Shown: one piece after another, positions 11,543 through 21,993 of the stretch
How the letters are laid out: the number at the start of each line of letters is the position of its first letter
How positions within the stretch are numbered: position 1 is the stretch's first letter
Assembly (NCBI RefSeq): GCF_037975245.1
Contig: NC_092568.1
Location: 20,119,001 to 20,183,000 of the forward strand
Source of the DNA: Apostichopus japonicus
Taxonomy: Eukaryota; Echinodermata; Holothuroidea; Aspidochirotida; Stichopodidae
DNA: 64,000 nt
Reading direction: 5' to 3'
Notes under the pieces: model-generated
What the model was told of the DNA's origin: nothing
Seen by the model: only the letters and a program-made list of their open reading frames with translations
The model's database searches: none
Position numbers and translations under genes: made by a program

Positions 11543-14269
11543 CTAGTGAATATATTTAAAAGAAAATAAATTGATCTGTTAAATTAAATTAGAGGAATTT
11601 AGACTCCCCTGGCGGTAGGATTCAAAGAGCACACGATCTTTCCTTTTTTTTTCTCTCAACAATATCGAACAAATTACTTCTTCGACATAAAAAGGTTGTT
11701 TAAAAGGGGGTCATATAACCCCTAACCCCCCCCCCCTTAAAAATGAAACCTATTTCTTCATTTCATCCTTCAGGGATAAAATTATGACCAATTTTAAATT
11801 GGAATGTTCAATTGAAACTTCAGCTAGTTAACTTATATATAGAAGATGTTCCTCACTATGATTTATTACAGAATTATGGAGCAGATGTGTTATGTTCCAT
11901 AGCGTGTTTACCAAACCTTACCTATATATTCAGGTTTTCAAGATACACGACTATAACTACACATATCGTCAAAGACATATTCCTTTTATTAAAGAGGAAA
12001 ATCGTTGAAAATAAAAACCACGTCCCAATATTTTGTCACTAGTTCTAAATGTTTTAATGAAAGTAACCGATTTTGACTGCAGGCTTTAACCTTTTCTGAT
12101 ATATGCTGCAGGAAGTGGATCTCATTTAGTGGTCTATGACGTCATCTGAGACAGACTGCATTCTTCAAAAGTTTTAGGCTTTACTGATCGGCTATTATAA
12201 CGTTTTTGTTGATTTATATTTGGAATCTGACACATTTCTCTAGTTCGAATTTCATGAAAATGGTATTCTTTTGTATATTCTTTTGTATATAAATATTATA
12301 TTCCTTTGTGGATAAATGACTTTAAAAAATATTGTACAGAAAACCAAATATTTTGTGCTCAATGCCCTGATGACGTCATTTATGGCAGAATGCAATTATT
12401 ACCAAAACTATCACAGAATTTAAAACTACATATTTCCGCGATATACAGAAAGCTATGAGTATGTGGATCTAACTTAAAGACACAAAGAGAAAAAAATCCA
12501 GAAATTTTGTAAAGTAATGCCACTTCAGATATCAGAATCTACTTCTTATTTTCCTTGACACCCTTTGTAGACGATATTGAAGCAGGGAGTTGTTATGTAA
12601 CAACTCCCTGATTGAAGGAAAACCAGCTCCCCCTTGTAGACCGCAGTTTGTATGCCTATGGGAAGCCGTTATGTTATGAATACAAAATGTAACTCTGTCA
12701 AAAGTATAGATATTTTTGAACTATACATGTCGATGACAGGACATTGTATGATGATACATCAAAACATGCATGCATCGTTTGACAAAATACATCTATACTT
12801 CGTAACACACATGTCATTGACTCCTGTGTTATCTATTGGGTTGCTTTGTATGAAAGAATTATAAATACGATGTCCTAAAACAAGTATACTTCAGCCATAC
12901 TTCAATTGATGAGTCTCCGCCTACCGATAAAACTAACTTCTCAAACACTGGAGGAAATGTTCAAATTAAAAAAAAAAAGTACTTGCACTTTGATATATGA
13001 GCCCATGGACGTTTATAATGAAACATGTGTCATGTAATGTTTATAACAATCATTCTGGTTTGCCTAAGAATTATTGCTCATTCTGTTCGGTCTGCACGGC
13101 ATACTATATGTGTAATGAACGCATGCATACGCACAATATTACATACATGCGCATACATGCGCATATATATATAGGGAGTTGCAAATAGTAGGCAATTGTG
13201 TAACATTTAGACTGATTACCGAACAGAGAATATGATCAACAGTCTCGTTGGATCGTACATGTTTATCATGTAGAACATTTCTTTCAAAAAACTGTAAACT
13301 AATGCTGAGAAAATGTATTCATGTATTCATCCCCTTTTTTCTAGTCTACGCCATCCTGATACCATGGTACTTTGAACACAAGCCTTAGCGACGAGCCCTC
13401 TCCCACACTCAACCATATATGGTCTAAGCTTTTTCACGGCAGACCGATTGCACCCTTGGTTATGTTTTTGCTTTTCTGGAGACTGTTTACACCTATACAT
13501 AAATATCAAACCACTGGTGCAGTTCTCAATGATAGTTGAATTGATCAATGTTAGGTAATAAATTTATTCCGAGAGTTGAAAAGAACTTTTCTGCAGTTGC
13601 ATCTGGTCTAAAAGAAAGAAAGAAATGAAGGGCGAATGGTTGAAGTAGACGAGTGGACGGGGTCCGGAATCCGGATTAATTCTTAAATACGATAAAGTAT
13701 GAAATGTCTATTTCTCACTATTAAACGTTTATCTGTTGAGAACTCGAGGGGGTGCATTAGGTAATGAATTAAACTCTGATCCCGTGTAGTACGGAACTAG
13801 GTATATAGGTAAATTGGTGACCGGATGCTATTCAAGCCGTTATGAGCATCGACTTCTACACAGCATCTTGCATGCAACCAATATAGGCTACCGCCAATCT
13901 TACAATTCCAACCCGTCCAATGCCCTCACATTTTCATGTTTATAGAAAGGTCATATCCAGCGGGTGTTCTGCTGTTACATACATATCCAACTTAAAAAAC
14001 ATCACACTAATCATTTGCGTTTTACGTGGAAATTGGTTCTGTCGGCAACACTCATGTATGAGTTTCAGTTCAATGTACTAACAAGGGTTAGTCTGCCCTC
14101 AAGCGCTCTTGTCGTATAAACATGAAATAACATTACTAATTTACACACTAATGAATGAAGAGTCGACTCAACTATGTCACACGTGACAATGTCCAAAGCG
14201 ATAAAAACGATATATATGTTGTGACAAATCCGATAAGTCTCTTTCGCTGTTGGCGGGAAAATAACTAAA

Positions 14270-14271
<2 letters not shown>
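11543..14271. other. Isthmin-like intron; TSP1 core exon not located
   Basis: On the minus strand this should be intron, and it (or 15398-18658) ought to contain the exon with the TSP1 core (W-x2-W-x2-C, then C-G-x-G). I could not find it by eye. The stretch contains two diverged TGACGTCA-centred segments (12137 and 12370), a 28-bp palindrome at 12583-12610, and an open minus frame at 13327-13548 containing CGRGLVAKAC. I do not accept that frame as TSP1 because it lacks the tryptophans. Confidence 0.35.
12583..12610. repeat. Short palindrome, family A, copy 1
   Basis: Thirteen-base arms CAGGGAGTTGTTA and TAACAACTCCCTG are perfectly complementary around a two-base centre. The same palindrome recurs at 24016-24042 and 25469-25496. 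Confidence 0.9.

Positions 14272-14349
<78 letters not shown>
14272..14349. repeat. (TA)n microsatellite
   Basis: About 78 bp of uninterrupted TA dinucleotides within an isthmin intron. Confidence 0.97.
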
Positions 14350-14352
<3 letters not shown>

Positions 14353-15304
14353 AATGAAATCAATTCAATACTCAATTTATTTGGTATGGAAGTAAGGGAG
14401 AAAAACAACTTGATGGAAGCGAAAGGTTTGTCTATATGAAGAATTCGTTCCAGAATGATCGCTTATAAAATTGACACACATTGACAAAAGGGCGACCCCC
14501 TCCAGACACCTCCCCTCCGCCTCTCCATTCATATAAAACTATGATCACTTCGATGGGACGTAAACTTGTTCATAGCTTTTCTGAAGGGTAAGAAAGAGTG
14601 TTTATTCCAAGCAGTATCAAGTATATACTGCAGTCAATTTGTTAGGTTTGGTGTTCCTTTAAATCAGCGGTAGGTTACCCGTTTCTCTTTCATGTTCATA
14701 CAAGTTTTCTTTAATATAATATAATCCCAAGAATTGGGAGTTCCCGAGGGCTTTACTAAAGCTATGGTTACATCAGTGCACTGAAAGTTAAGAAGCCGAT
14801 CTTAACTTGCACCATTTTCAGCTCCCTGCATAGAGAAGACTTCTAGGCCCCAGGTTATGACTTAAAAAAATTATTTACGAAAAAATATCTAGCTTTTCAC
14901 AGATTTGTATGAATTATGAAAACGTTGACACTGGATGTTTTCATTACCAAGCAATAAAGCGTTCAGGTCCACGGGCTAATCTTACCTTTGTGTACTGCAT
15001 ATAGCAACTAAAGATGATCACCGAAAGATCACATGTATGTACGCAAACCAATGAATTGAATAATACACCATACAAAATTAGTTCATTTTATTACTATTTA
15101 TGTCATTGCATGTAACGTTTATCACCATCGAGAGAGGGGTTGTTCACCAATGTGTTACGAAACATTATTCATGCTATTGCTCGGTGGATATGATGTGAAT
15201 CGGTGAATTAAAAGTATAACTGTTGAGCGACAACTTGGTTAGAACCTCCAGGAAAGCCTCTTCTGAAGTTATAAATAAGGAAATCAACTTTTCATCATAC
15301 TCAC

Positions 15305-15397
15305 GGAGATCGACAGGTTCTAAAATATTCAAGAATTGGGAAAGAGCATATGTTACTTCATCTGTAGAATTAATTTGAGGCATTTTGGTTTCCATCT
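15305..15397 (-). CDS. Candidate small exon, possibly of the isthmin-like gene
   Basis: A strong acceptor (T-rich tract, then CGGTTAG|AGATGG) at 15397 and a strong donor (CTCC|GTGAGT) at 15305 bound 93 bases with no stop. The phase matches the upstream isthmin exon exactly: its leftover G plus AG makes GAG. It then reads METKMPQINSTDEV followed by ALSQFLNILEPVDL, and the C left over matches the phase of the exon at 11444-11542. The ETK...STDE stretch loosely recalls the acidic segment before TSP1 in vertebrate ISM1, but this is weak. The frame also stays open past the donor to a TAG at 15174, so it could instead be the terminal exon of an unrelated gene. No cysteines are present, so it does not supply the missing TSP1 core. 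Confidence 0.35.
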
Positions 15398-15830
15398 CTA
15401 ACCGAAAAGAAAGAAAAAATCTGATATATCGTCTTTGCTCAAGGAACAATATAGTTGTCTTTCAAACTACACAGCATTTCCCATCAGATTGATTAAATTC
15501 ACTGGAGCAGTTTTCTGTAAGAGGTCTAAGAGCATATTTGTTTCTGTCACCCACCTCCCCCCCCCCTACCCCTTAATTCCAAGAAAAATGGCATAACTCA
15601 GTGGATTTTCCGCTATAGAGGGAGCATGGGAGACAAAAACTAAGAGAACTTCGGTAAGATATAAGCAATACTCGCTCGTGAAGTGTGCTTATATAGTTCA
15701 CTGTATCCATTCGTTAATTACTAGATACTAATTTTAGAATGTAAACATTTAAAATAACAAACTTAATACACAAAGCTTTGTATCTCTTGAAACAAAAAGA
15801 GAGAGGGATTCATGCTTGTTGGAACTGCAG

Positions 15831-16042
15831 CATGAACTCGCGAAGAAGCCTCATTGGCTTAACAAAGCCGCTAGCTGACCGAAGTCAGTCTCTTAGTTTC
15901 ATATTTAACGTCCATGATTATGAATTGTCAACAACTCTGTAACTGGACGACATATATAGCCTACATTAATCTTGGAGTGACTCGAACTCGAGACCTATAT
16001 GATTGAAAGGCACCGGCGTTAACCACTGAGCTATAACACTCC
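15831..16042 (-). mobile_element. tRNA-derived SINE with intact tRNA-like head
   Basis: On the minus strand, 16042-15974 reads as a tRNA-like unit. The 5' GGAGTG pairs with the 3' CACTCC as an acceptor stem. TAGCTCAGTGG matches a Pol III A box, and GAGTTCGAGTC is close to a B box. A body of about 140 bp follows, ending near 15831. A second copy at 60191-60386 shares the body (CTCGCGAAGAAGCC, GCTGACCGAAGTCAGTCTCTTA, CGTCCATGATTATGAATTGTCA), so this is a dispersed family and not a tRNA gene. Confidence 0.8.
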
Positions 16043-18658
16043 TAGTATGGGTGGTGCGTTTACTGAAGATGTGGACATTGAACACCGTCCTGACACCAGA
16101 GATCTATTTTTGTATTATTAAGGGAGCGTGGATACAATAATGGTGCTCTAGTTTGCAACCATGTCAATTTGTTTTGTTAAATTTGAAGAAAATCCATTCT
16201 CTGCTCTAGAAAATGTGAGGGGCGTTTATGCACCTGTTGGGCACTCGTGCGTACAGGCCTCGTATACAAACACATGTATGAGTGCATAGGTACAATTCAA
16301 TTTGACTTGAGTAAAAGAACCAGTAACATTGAGGCTCGAAGCGGGAGTATGCTCTAAGCGTTATAAGGAACGTGAACTTCATCTTGTACTTTGTATATAA
16401 ATAACAGATTTCCAAAATTCCCCGTGTGTGTGAGTACGAGCACAAATCCATTAGGGGCGTTAGTAAACGAGTACAGGTATACATAACCATATGCTATACT
16501 TTGGTCAGGATTATACGGACCAAGTAAACAAGCCTATATGAATCTAAGTATTGTACTCAACTATTCAGTTATGGACCTTACAGAAAATATTCCTATGTTC
16601 TCACGTTGACAAGGTCATCACTGTTTTAGGTCCACTGCCATTGAGCATATATCTGACGACGTTGTTATATATTGTGTTACCTGCATGAGGATTTACTTAT
16701 CTGGTTTTGTATCCTTTACGAGCAAATTGATTACCGAGAGCACTTCAATTAACTACGTTAAAGTACCATCAAACGTTCATAAATCATTTACCTGGCAAAC
16801 AATACCTTGTTTTGTGATCAAACCTGTTAAGAATCATTAGGCTTTCATATCAGCCGTTTGCAAGAGTACTGTCATTATAAACCAACCTTTTTAAATGAGA
16901 TAAACGGTGCCGGGGGTTAAGAGTAGAATCAACAAATAAATCTTTAATCGACTTTTGATTACTGATAGATCAAACAATAGACATTATTTTTTTTCTTAGT
17001 ATAGTCATATCTCTCTGAAGTGATTAGATAGTATATAATATATTTGTATATATTTCTCCTAGATTATTTGATACCAATTTTTCACAACCGTTTCCACAGA
17101 ACAAAGGTTTGTTTGTGGCATCCGAATAAGAGCTTGGAAGCAACCAGTCCCTTGTTTTTCGTTTTTATGGAAATATAATGGAAAATGTACCCTCACATAC
17201 AAGGGAAACGAGCGTTTCTATACTAAGGAAAAGATCAAGCTTTTATAGTAAACTGCATATAAGTAAGTCTAATCTACAGGCATATTCGATCATCCTCCTC
17301 AGAGTCAAAAATGCTACCCAAAGAAATAACGTTTTCGTGAGTCACAGCGTAAAGAGAAGATTTATATTGACACCTTAACAGAACTACAAAACACCTTAGA
17401 ATAAGCAGGATTTAAAGATCCCCGTGCTTATCTGTGGTAGGGGAGGGGGAAAAGGGACGTATAGGAGAGGATGGTCGGGGGGGGGGTATGCAGGGCGGGG
17501 GGATTTTGCTACAGCGTTGTATCAAGTAACAAATGAATTGGACTGATGTGTCAGATGACATGTATTAGGTTCGTTGTGGTTTCAAATTACAGTATTTGTA
17601 TCGAGTTTAATGTATCAAGTTGGAGCTTTCACAAATGATAGAATAAGCGTATTATTTCCACATATTCACACATCATGTACCTCATGGTACCAAGCCAAGT
17701 AGGTTTATGTCAAAAACTCTCAGTTTTCCGCTCAAAGAAAATCAGGAGCCCAATCAGCAAAGATAAAGTCTCAGATATATAGATGTTGACCAGGGTCAAC
17801 CTAGAACAAATAACCATTGCCAACATATGCAATGTTTATCGTCACGGTGTGGGCCCGTACAGTGGCGTGCGCAAAATTTCTATATGTAGGTATATATTTC
17901 AAAACGCAAGTTTTTGCTAATAAGTATTTTGTGTGAGGTTGAATGGGGTTGTAGTGGGGTACACACTTGTAGCGGTGGCCTAATATTTCCACAGCTGAGT
18001 GAGAAATTCCCCGAATGAACCTAATTTTCCCCAACTGAGACTCCCCATCATTAAAATAAACTTCATTTATCCATGGAATGCTCATTTAAGGCTTATTTAT
18101 TATTATTATATCCATTGTTTTGGAAATTCTAATATATCAACCCAAACATGCTCTTTTTACTTTATATCAATTAACAGAGCATTATTGGAAGATGTTTCGA
18201 TACCATTTATCCCATGACAAACTTGAAACATATTATAAACTTGCCATTTGAGGACTTTAAATGTCTTTCTTTTCTCATTGAGTCTTGTGTTATTGCATCT
18301 GACTGAAGAACGGGCCTACCTAGTCCAGTCACTTTAGCTGTTGAACCTCAGCTATTTAAAGGGGCATTACCCGAAACTTGAAAGTGTTACAGAAAATTCA
18401 ACCTGTCCTAATGTAAGTGGGGTTTTTCTTTCTGAACAGTCTACAACCTACCGAAATAAATTTTATGCCTGAAGTCATCTTTAAATGAATTTTGTTAATA
18501 AAATAGTGCACGGATCTTCGCGTTGTGGAAGAAACGGAATACTTTAATACTTAAGTAAACGAAATAATAACCAGCTTGAAGTATAGCTTTATGTGTAGCA
18601 GAAAATGTTAACTTTGACTTGTCAAAACCGTTGAGAATTGTCAGTCAAAATTACTTAC
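16043..18658. other. Isthmin-like intron; no further exon seen
   Basis: AT-rich intronic sequence on the minus strand with no supported exon. G-rich tracts occur at 17440-17505. A segment at about 18356-18487 begins TTTAAAGGGGCATTACCCG and ends CATCTTTAAA. It may be another TTAA-associated MITE, but the two ends are not clearly inverted copies. Confidence 0.35.
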
Positions 18659-19313
18659 CGTTAACTATTTCAGCAAGCTCAAGGATATCACTATTACCCC
18701 TTTCTGGACTTTTCACTTTCCCTTCATTTAGAGGTGGTGAGACCCTTCTTTGGTTCGCACCGACACCTCCATCATCATCTTCATCAACGTCCTCATCCTC
18801 CTCCTCCTCCTCCTGATCGTCGTCATCATCATCATCATCCTCAACATTACCAGCATCTTCTTCTTCTTCGTCTATCACTTCAATTGTAATCTCTATCTTT
18901 GGATTCGGAGTAACCAGATTCATATGCTGTAATTCTTCTGAAGAAGAAGCAAACACATTCCTGCTACGATGTTTTAAATTTAGCTTGGTTGCCTCTCGTA
19001 CTCTTCTGATAGGTTTTGTTGTAAGATGTTTAATTTCAACATTTCCTTCGTCTTTTAGAAGAGATTTAATTTCCGCTAAATTGTCACCATTGGTAATATC
19101 GTTACAACGTTCTTGTTCTTCTACTTGGCCTAACAGTTCTGATATTGCTCGAAATAATTTTTGCTCGAAAGAACGTAACCAGCTTGAAGAAACGTCAACG
19201 TTGCTGCTACGACAATCTAACAAGTTTTGTCTGTCCTTATCGCTGCTACGCTTCACTTTCTTTCCATACTCATTTGAGATTCTTATTGCATTCGAATGAT
19301 TTCCAGCCGTTTC
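18659..19313 (-). CDS. ism1-like: Isthmin-like, large acidic pro-region exon
   Basis: The exon starts after a pyrimidine-rich acceptor (TTTCGCCAG|GAAACG, 19313, phase 0) and ends at a strong donor (AACG|GTAAGT, 18659), leaving one base. It encodes 218 residues. The family marker is TPNPKIEITIEVID, which matches the NPNIQVTIEVVD segment of vertebrate ISM1 just before its acidic linker. Here that linker is a very long Asp/Glu block, about 35 residues, mostly E runs and an eight-Asp run, encoded by GAT/GAG microsatellite-like codons. Upstream are helical charged segments and basic stretches (GKKVKRSS, KPIRRVRE) that could be proprotein-convertase sites. The in-frame GTG at 19256 is not a start; the frame runs on up to the acceptor. 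The signal-peptide exon must lie further up the minus strand and was not found. Confidence 0.8.
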
Positions 19314-19409
19314 CTGGCGAAAGTAAAAGAAGAAAAGGTTAATCGAACAAAGAAATTTAACAGTGCACTGTATGCAATAAAATTATATCAAAACATTTTT
19401 AAGTTGTTT

Positions 19410-19812
19410 TCTATAGTAATTGATGATACATTGATGCCACGTTGATTATGTATCGATAAAACTTTAATGAAATATTGATGATGTATTGATGGTATATCAA
19501 TGATACATTAATGATCATCTTACTGCTGTATCGATTATAACCCGTGATCTATTGATGACATTTCGTATATAATGATGACATATGGATGGTATTGTTTGAT
19601 ATAGTCTTTGATGTATCTATAATAAATTGGATATATTGATTATATATCGATGATACCTTTAATATAAGTTGTTTATTGATACAAATTATATTGATGATAT
19701 GTTGATGATCCATTGATGATATATTGTTGAATATCGATTATACATAGATGATATATGGTAGTCATAAAATCGTTGATGTATTCATGATGTATATGTTATT
19801 TATCTATGGTAT
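19410..19812. repeat. Degenerate ATTGATGATAT tandem repeat
   Basis: About 400 bp built from variants of ATTGATGATAT and TATTGATGATA, such as ATATTGATGATGTATTGATGG, ATCGATGATACC and ATGTTGATGATCC. The period is roughly 11-12 bp and strongly worn. It lies in the presumed first intron of the isthmin-like gene. Confidence 0.75.
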
Positions 19813-20091
19813 ATTGTATCGAATGGATTAGGTCCATCCTCCATAACAGACAGCATAGAGGTACGTGTGAGGGAACCTTTCCCCTCCCCTCACCACCTCA
19901 CCAAAAGTTATAAAAGTATCCTGTCTACTTTGATATGTATGGATAAGCATTTGTGCAGCCTTGTTTCTTATACCTGTACGTATAATGTCCACAATATTGC
20001 CATTAGCCCCATAAAACAGCATCCACTGGCGACGCCTGCGCAAATCGAATGTAGCCTCATGTCGGAACAGCACAGTCCATGTGCCATACAG

Positions 20092-20275
20092 TGACCGGTG
20101 TTCTATGTCGACGCTGCCCGGTGTTCTATGTCGACGGTGACCGGTGTATTATGTCGACGATGGCCGGTGTTCTATGTCGACGATGACCGGGAATTCTAAG
20201 TCGACGATGGCTTGTAGGTATACTCTATGTCGACATTGGCCGGTGTTCTATTTTCGGCGATGAACGGTATTCTAC
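20092..20275. repeat. 24-bp minisatellite
   Basis: Seven to eight units of about 24 bp with the core GGTGTTCTATGTCGACG and a variable GATGACC/CTGCCC joint. Later units are worn (TCTAAGTCGACG, CTATTTTCGGCG, GGTATTCTACACA). Confidence 0.9.
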
Positions 20276-21250
20276 ACATAGAAGGTGTTCCGTGGTTTTG
20301 TCCCTTTTAGACTGAAATGATCCTATTCCGATACAGTAACGAGTAACGGTTGACTACAATGCAGCTCTTCACACGGAGTGCTGTTTTCCAATCCCGGATT
20401 TCTAAAAGAGTGACAAAGGTAAAGTACAACTAAAGGATAAATATTGAAAAGGTCATTGAAGTGGACCCTATATCAAGTCTAATTTTGTTTTGTTTAAAAA
20501 CAAATTGCTAACCTGCAGGAGCTTGATTGGGCTAACCCGTCCCCCCCCCCTCCCCCTCTGACACTAGGGAACCACGAATGACCTCGAGAGGCACGGTATA
20601 CTTACGATGTCGGCTCATATGTTAAAACATATAGCGTAACGTCACATGGATATTCAAGAGCGGAGTTTACAACGAAGGTGACTGTGGCCCGGGGTCGTTG
20701 AAGCCGACTTCAACGTAGGGGGCATATAAGCCACTTAGAAACTGGTAGATGTCGATTTAAATGACCCATAGTGAAACGAATCGGTATATGTCAAATCGGT
20801 TTATAACCTGGAAGATGTCGATTTAAATTGACATAAATTAATTGGTAGTTGTCGATTCCCCGTGATCTAATACAAATGGTCGGCCATACGCATGCATGCA
20901 TGTATCCAGGGGGGGGGGGTAGGGAGCTTCCAAAAAGTGGAGGGGACACAACATCACAGGGGCACTTTCTCATTCCACATCCACCACTCGTTATGCTATA
21001 AACCGATACACACCGCCATATCACTATATTGTATATTATGTGTTAGTATGCTATCAATACTAGTTATTGAGATTGTACATTGTTACCCGGGGGCACTGGG
21101 GGCACGTGCCCCAGTGCCCCCCCCCCCGGCTCCTACCCCCTGCATGTATCCTGAGTGGCGGACGATCATTATACACTGTACTTGTTGAGAAACACGACTG
21201 ACTGCTTACATTAACTTCTCTGCCTCGTTAATAACAGTATAAATTGTCAA
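20276..21250. other. No gene seen; GC palindrome and G/C tracts
   Basis: No exon is supported. A near-perfect GC-rich palindrome centred on CACGTG lies at 21089-21121. C and G runs occur at 20540-20549, 20910-20919 and 21115-21127. Diverged copies of TAGATGTCGATTTAAA occur near 20747, 20814 and 20847. Confidence 0.4.
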
Positions 21251-21510
21251 TTGCAATCAAACATAATGAGATGCAATTCCAAAAGACATTTTTCAAAACT
21301 AAAACATGACGTCAACTGGATTCCTTTCTTCGTTTCGAATTTCGGATCGATTTCGTTCCATCTGCCCATCGGGAGGAAGTGCCCTGAATCTTTTTACCTA
21401 AAAATGTTTGGTGCGATCAATGGCTGTGTACTCTTCTTAACAGCTCTTGTTAAAATTCATAACAAAACAACATCATCCAACGAAAACAAGTTTAAAATTT
21501 ATTGGTGGCA
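21251..21510 (+). CDS. Possible Frag1/DRAM/Sfk1-family exon or remnant
   Basis: The plus frame contains DVNWIPFFVSNFGS, then KCPESFYLKMFGAINGCVLF and TALVKIHNK. DRAM and TMEM150 proteins, which are multipass membrane proteins of endolysosomes or plasma membrane, have a first luminal-loop motif VN-x2-P-[YF]-[IV]-S-x2-G, followed by P-E-S-x2-F and a second membrane helix ending in a charged patch. The order and spacing agree apart from a short insertion (ISFHLPIGRK) between the Gly and PES. A donor-like ACAC|GTGAGA follows at about 21510. I see no strong acceptor and no neighbouring exons, so it may be a fragment or a coincidence. Confidence 0.25.
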
Positions 21511-21845
21511 CACGTGAGATGTTTCAGTTAAAAAAAAAAAAAAAAAACCTTTTAGTCGCGAACCCGTCGAGAATTTAATAAAACGTGTTTCAGGTAATCA
21601 TTCCCAGGGGACTCATATGAAATCGATTTGGCCCTGTCCAAAATTGGTGTAAAATCATACGGTAAAAGTGCCTATTTCCGCAGCTTGAGCTACACTGCTT
21701 TGCGATGAACGTTAGCGATATGGAAGAAATTATAAGAAATTTCTCTGATTCCTTCCCAAGATTGAATTGTGTCAAACAATCTATTTGCAACCAGGAGAAA
21801 AGTCTTGATGTGGAAAAGTCAAACAAAATATTTAAGAATTTGGAA

Positions 21846-21847
<2 letters not shown>

Positions 21848-21891
<44 letters not shown>

Positions 21892-21993
21892 AAATGAATG
21901 TGTAGCAAGTGGTATGACAGATATATAGTAAATCAATAAAGAATAACACACCAGAAAAATTCCGCTCGTGAAGTATATATATATATATATATA
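21848..21993. repeat. Two short (TA)n tracts
   Basis: TA runs at 21852-21889 and 21975-21993, separated by about 85 bp of unique sequence. Confidence 0.95.

Noticed and set aside
13327-13548. Minus frame with CGRGLVAKAC, considered as the isthmin TSP1 core
   Set aside because: No W-x2-W-x2-C before it, no good splice sites, and the phase does not fit the flanking exons.
15974-16042. Possible functional tRNA gene on the minus strand
   Set aside because: A and B boxes and the acceptor stem are present, but the D and anticodon stems pair poorly and the unit continues into a dispersed SINE body.
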